Shown here: piece by piece, positions 5,610 to 6,383 of the stretch | Layout of the letters: each line of letters opens with the position of its first letter | How positions within the stretch are numbered: the stretch's first letter is position 1 | Origin: Chloroflexota bacterium | GTDB lineage: Bacteria > Chloroflexota > Dehalococcoidia > Lucifugimonadales > UBA3495 | Assembly: GCA_028874675.1 (NCBI GenBank) | Contig: JAPPJA010000465.1 | Coordinates: 1 to 6,383 of the forward strand | DNA: 6,383 nt | Direction of reading: 5' to 3' | Position numbers and translations under genes: made by a program | Notes under the pieces: model-generated | The model's database searches: none | The model's input: only the letters and a program-made list of their open reading frames with translations | Told to the model about the DNA's origin: nothing

Positions 5610-6383
5610 CTAGGCAGCCCCATCGAACTCTATGACTTCAGCCCTCTCCCGCTGGAATCTCAGGTAGGCTTCCTTTCTCATGGCGGGACGATGGGAACTC
5701 ATTACTTCATTGGCCCTTTTGGCGCCCTCGGTTAGCAGGTCAATAACCACCATAGCCATTATTTTGGCCGGATTGACTACTGCCGATTCATAGTCGGTAA
5801 CCAGGTATTCCTTGCTGTGTCCAGACCCTTCAGCGCCGGCGGCATAGGGGTGGCAGGCAGGCATCAAGTGGCTGAGGTCTCCCATGTCGGTCGAGCCGCC
5901 CCGGTTGCGGCGACCGGGTATTACCAGCGTTCGGGACTCGCCCACAACTGAACTGGCATTCTGCCTGAACATCTCCTGGAGGTGAGTATCGTGTTTCATT
6001 GGGAGGTAGCCGGGGATATTGGTTATATTCACCCGGGCTCCGACAGCCAGGGCGCCGGCCTTGAAACAGCGGTCAACGATTGCGGAGTTTCTCACGACAG
6101 CCTTGGGTGAAGCTGACCTGACCCGCCATTCCAGGCGAACGTCCGCCGGAACTGCGTTTACGGCTTCGCCGCCCTTGGTCATAATGCCGTGGACCCTTAC
6201 GGTGTCCTCGCCACGAAATACTTCCCGGTTGTTGTGGATCGCCTGAAGGGCAAAGGAGGCCGCATTCAGGGCATTGATGCCCATGTGAGGCGCGCTTCCC
6301 GCGTGGGAGCCTCTGCCCAGGAACTGGACGTATTTCACAACGTGACCGTTGCTGGTGCCGCCAACGGCAAACCGGTTGTCTCC
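5610..6383 (-). CDS. M20-family amidohydrolase/peptidase, C-terminal part (5' end beyond window)
   Basis: The leftward frame is open to the right edge, so this is a fragment of 257 residues. A GTG at 6336-6338 lies inside the conserved sequence and is not the start: upstream codons read GGTSNGHVVKY without a stop. Residues are numbered from the window edge. The dimerisation-domain motif GRGSHAGSAPHMGINALNAA starts near 23, with H27 the histidine that reaches the partner's active site. After this lid domain the catalytic domain resumes with GGSTDMGDLSHLMP (162-175) and GHSKEY (188-193), where H189 is the likely metal ligand. The early metal ligands are outside the window. The closest style is amidohydrolases of the M20D/AbgB-like type, which cleave amide bonds of N-acyl or aminoacyl compounds; substrate is unknown. 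A charged tail (about 225-257, RKEAYLRFQRERAEV) follows the fold. It converges on the kinase-like gene across a shared hairpin. Confidence 0.88.
   Translation of the reverse strand, partial: GDNRFAVGGTSNGHVVKYVQFLGRGSHAGSAPHMGINALNAASFALQAIHNNREVFRGEDTVRVHGIMTKGGEAVNAVPADVRLEWRVRSASPKAVVRNSAIVDRCFKAGALAVGARVNITNIPGYLPMKHDTHLQEMFRQNASSVVGESRTLVIPGRRNRGGSTDMGDLSHLMPACHPYAAGAEGSGHSKEYLVTDYESAVVNPAKIMAMVVIDLLTEGAKRANEVMSSHRPAMRKEAYLRFQRERAEVIEFDGAA

Noticed and set aside
1..6383. CRISPR array, tRNA, insertion sequence or defence/toxin system
   Set aside because: I saw no regularly spaced repeats, cloverleaf sequence, transposase or terminal inverted repeats, and every gene of meaningful length belongs to a metabolic, protease, lipid or envelope category.

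Overview
The window is a moderately GC-rich bacterial chromosomal segment: six genes are read rightwards and one leftwards gene runs off the right edge. The AdoMet-decarboxylase-like protein, the ureohydrolase and the M20 amidohydrolase resemble, from memory, proteins of Chloroflexota (Dehalococcoidia or SAR202-like lineages). That placement is inference from protein style; no marker gene is present. I see no rRNA, tRNA, CRISPR array, transposase or phage gene.

Positions 1-172 hold the possible tail of an upstream reading frame, a GC-rich hairpin followed by seven T residues, and a leader. Positions 173-1522 form a tight two-gene polyamine unit: a small pyruvoyl-dependent decarboxylase of the SpeD family, then an agmatinase-family ureohydrolase 15 bases later. 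There is no aminopropyltransferase (speE) and no classical arginine decarboxylase in view. The pair therefore fits either a spermidine route through (aminopropyl)agmatine, or a shorter arginine-to-agmatine-to-putrescine route if the SpeD homologue has changed substrate. This is the most interesting point in the window.

Positions 1523-1726 are a promoter-bearing spacer with an exact TATAAT. Positions 1727-2833 encode an intramembrane site-2 metalloprotease with C-terminal CBS domains. Positions 2980-4173 encode a group I (NifS/IscS-like) cysteine desulfurase, preceded by an extended -10 promoter that overlaps an alternative upstream ATG. Seven bases later comes a predicted lipoprotein of unknown function (4181-4798). 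A membrane protein of the SEC59/dolichol-kinase-like family follows (4871-5521).

A 12-bp perfect hairpin (5553-5586) separates this rightward block from a convergent M20-family amidohydrolase (complement 5610-6383). The amidohydrolase is cut by the window edge, so its N-terminal catalytic part is missing here.

Most of the region reads as ordinary housekeeping or accessory metabolism. Apart from the substrate question at the polyamine pair, I see no convincing undescribed system.
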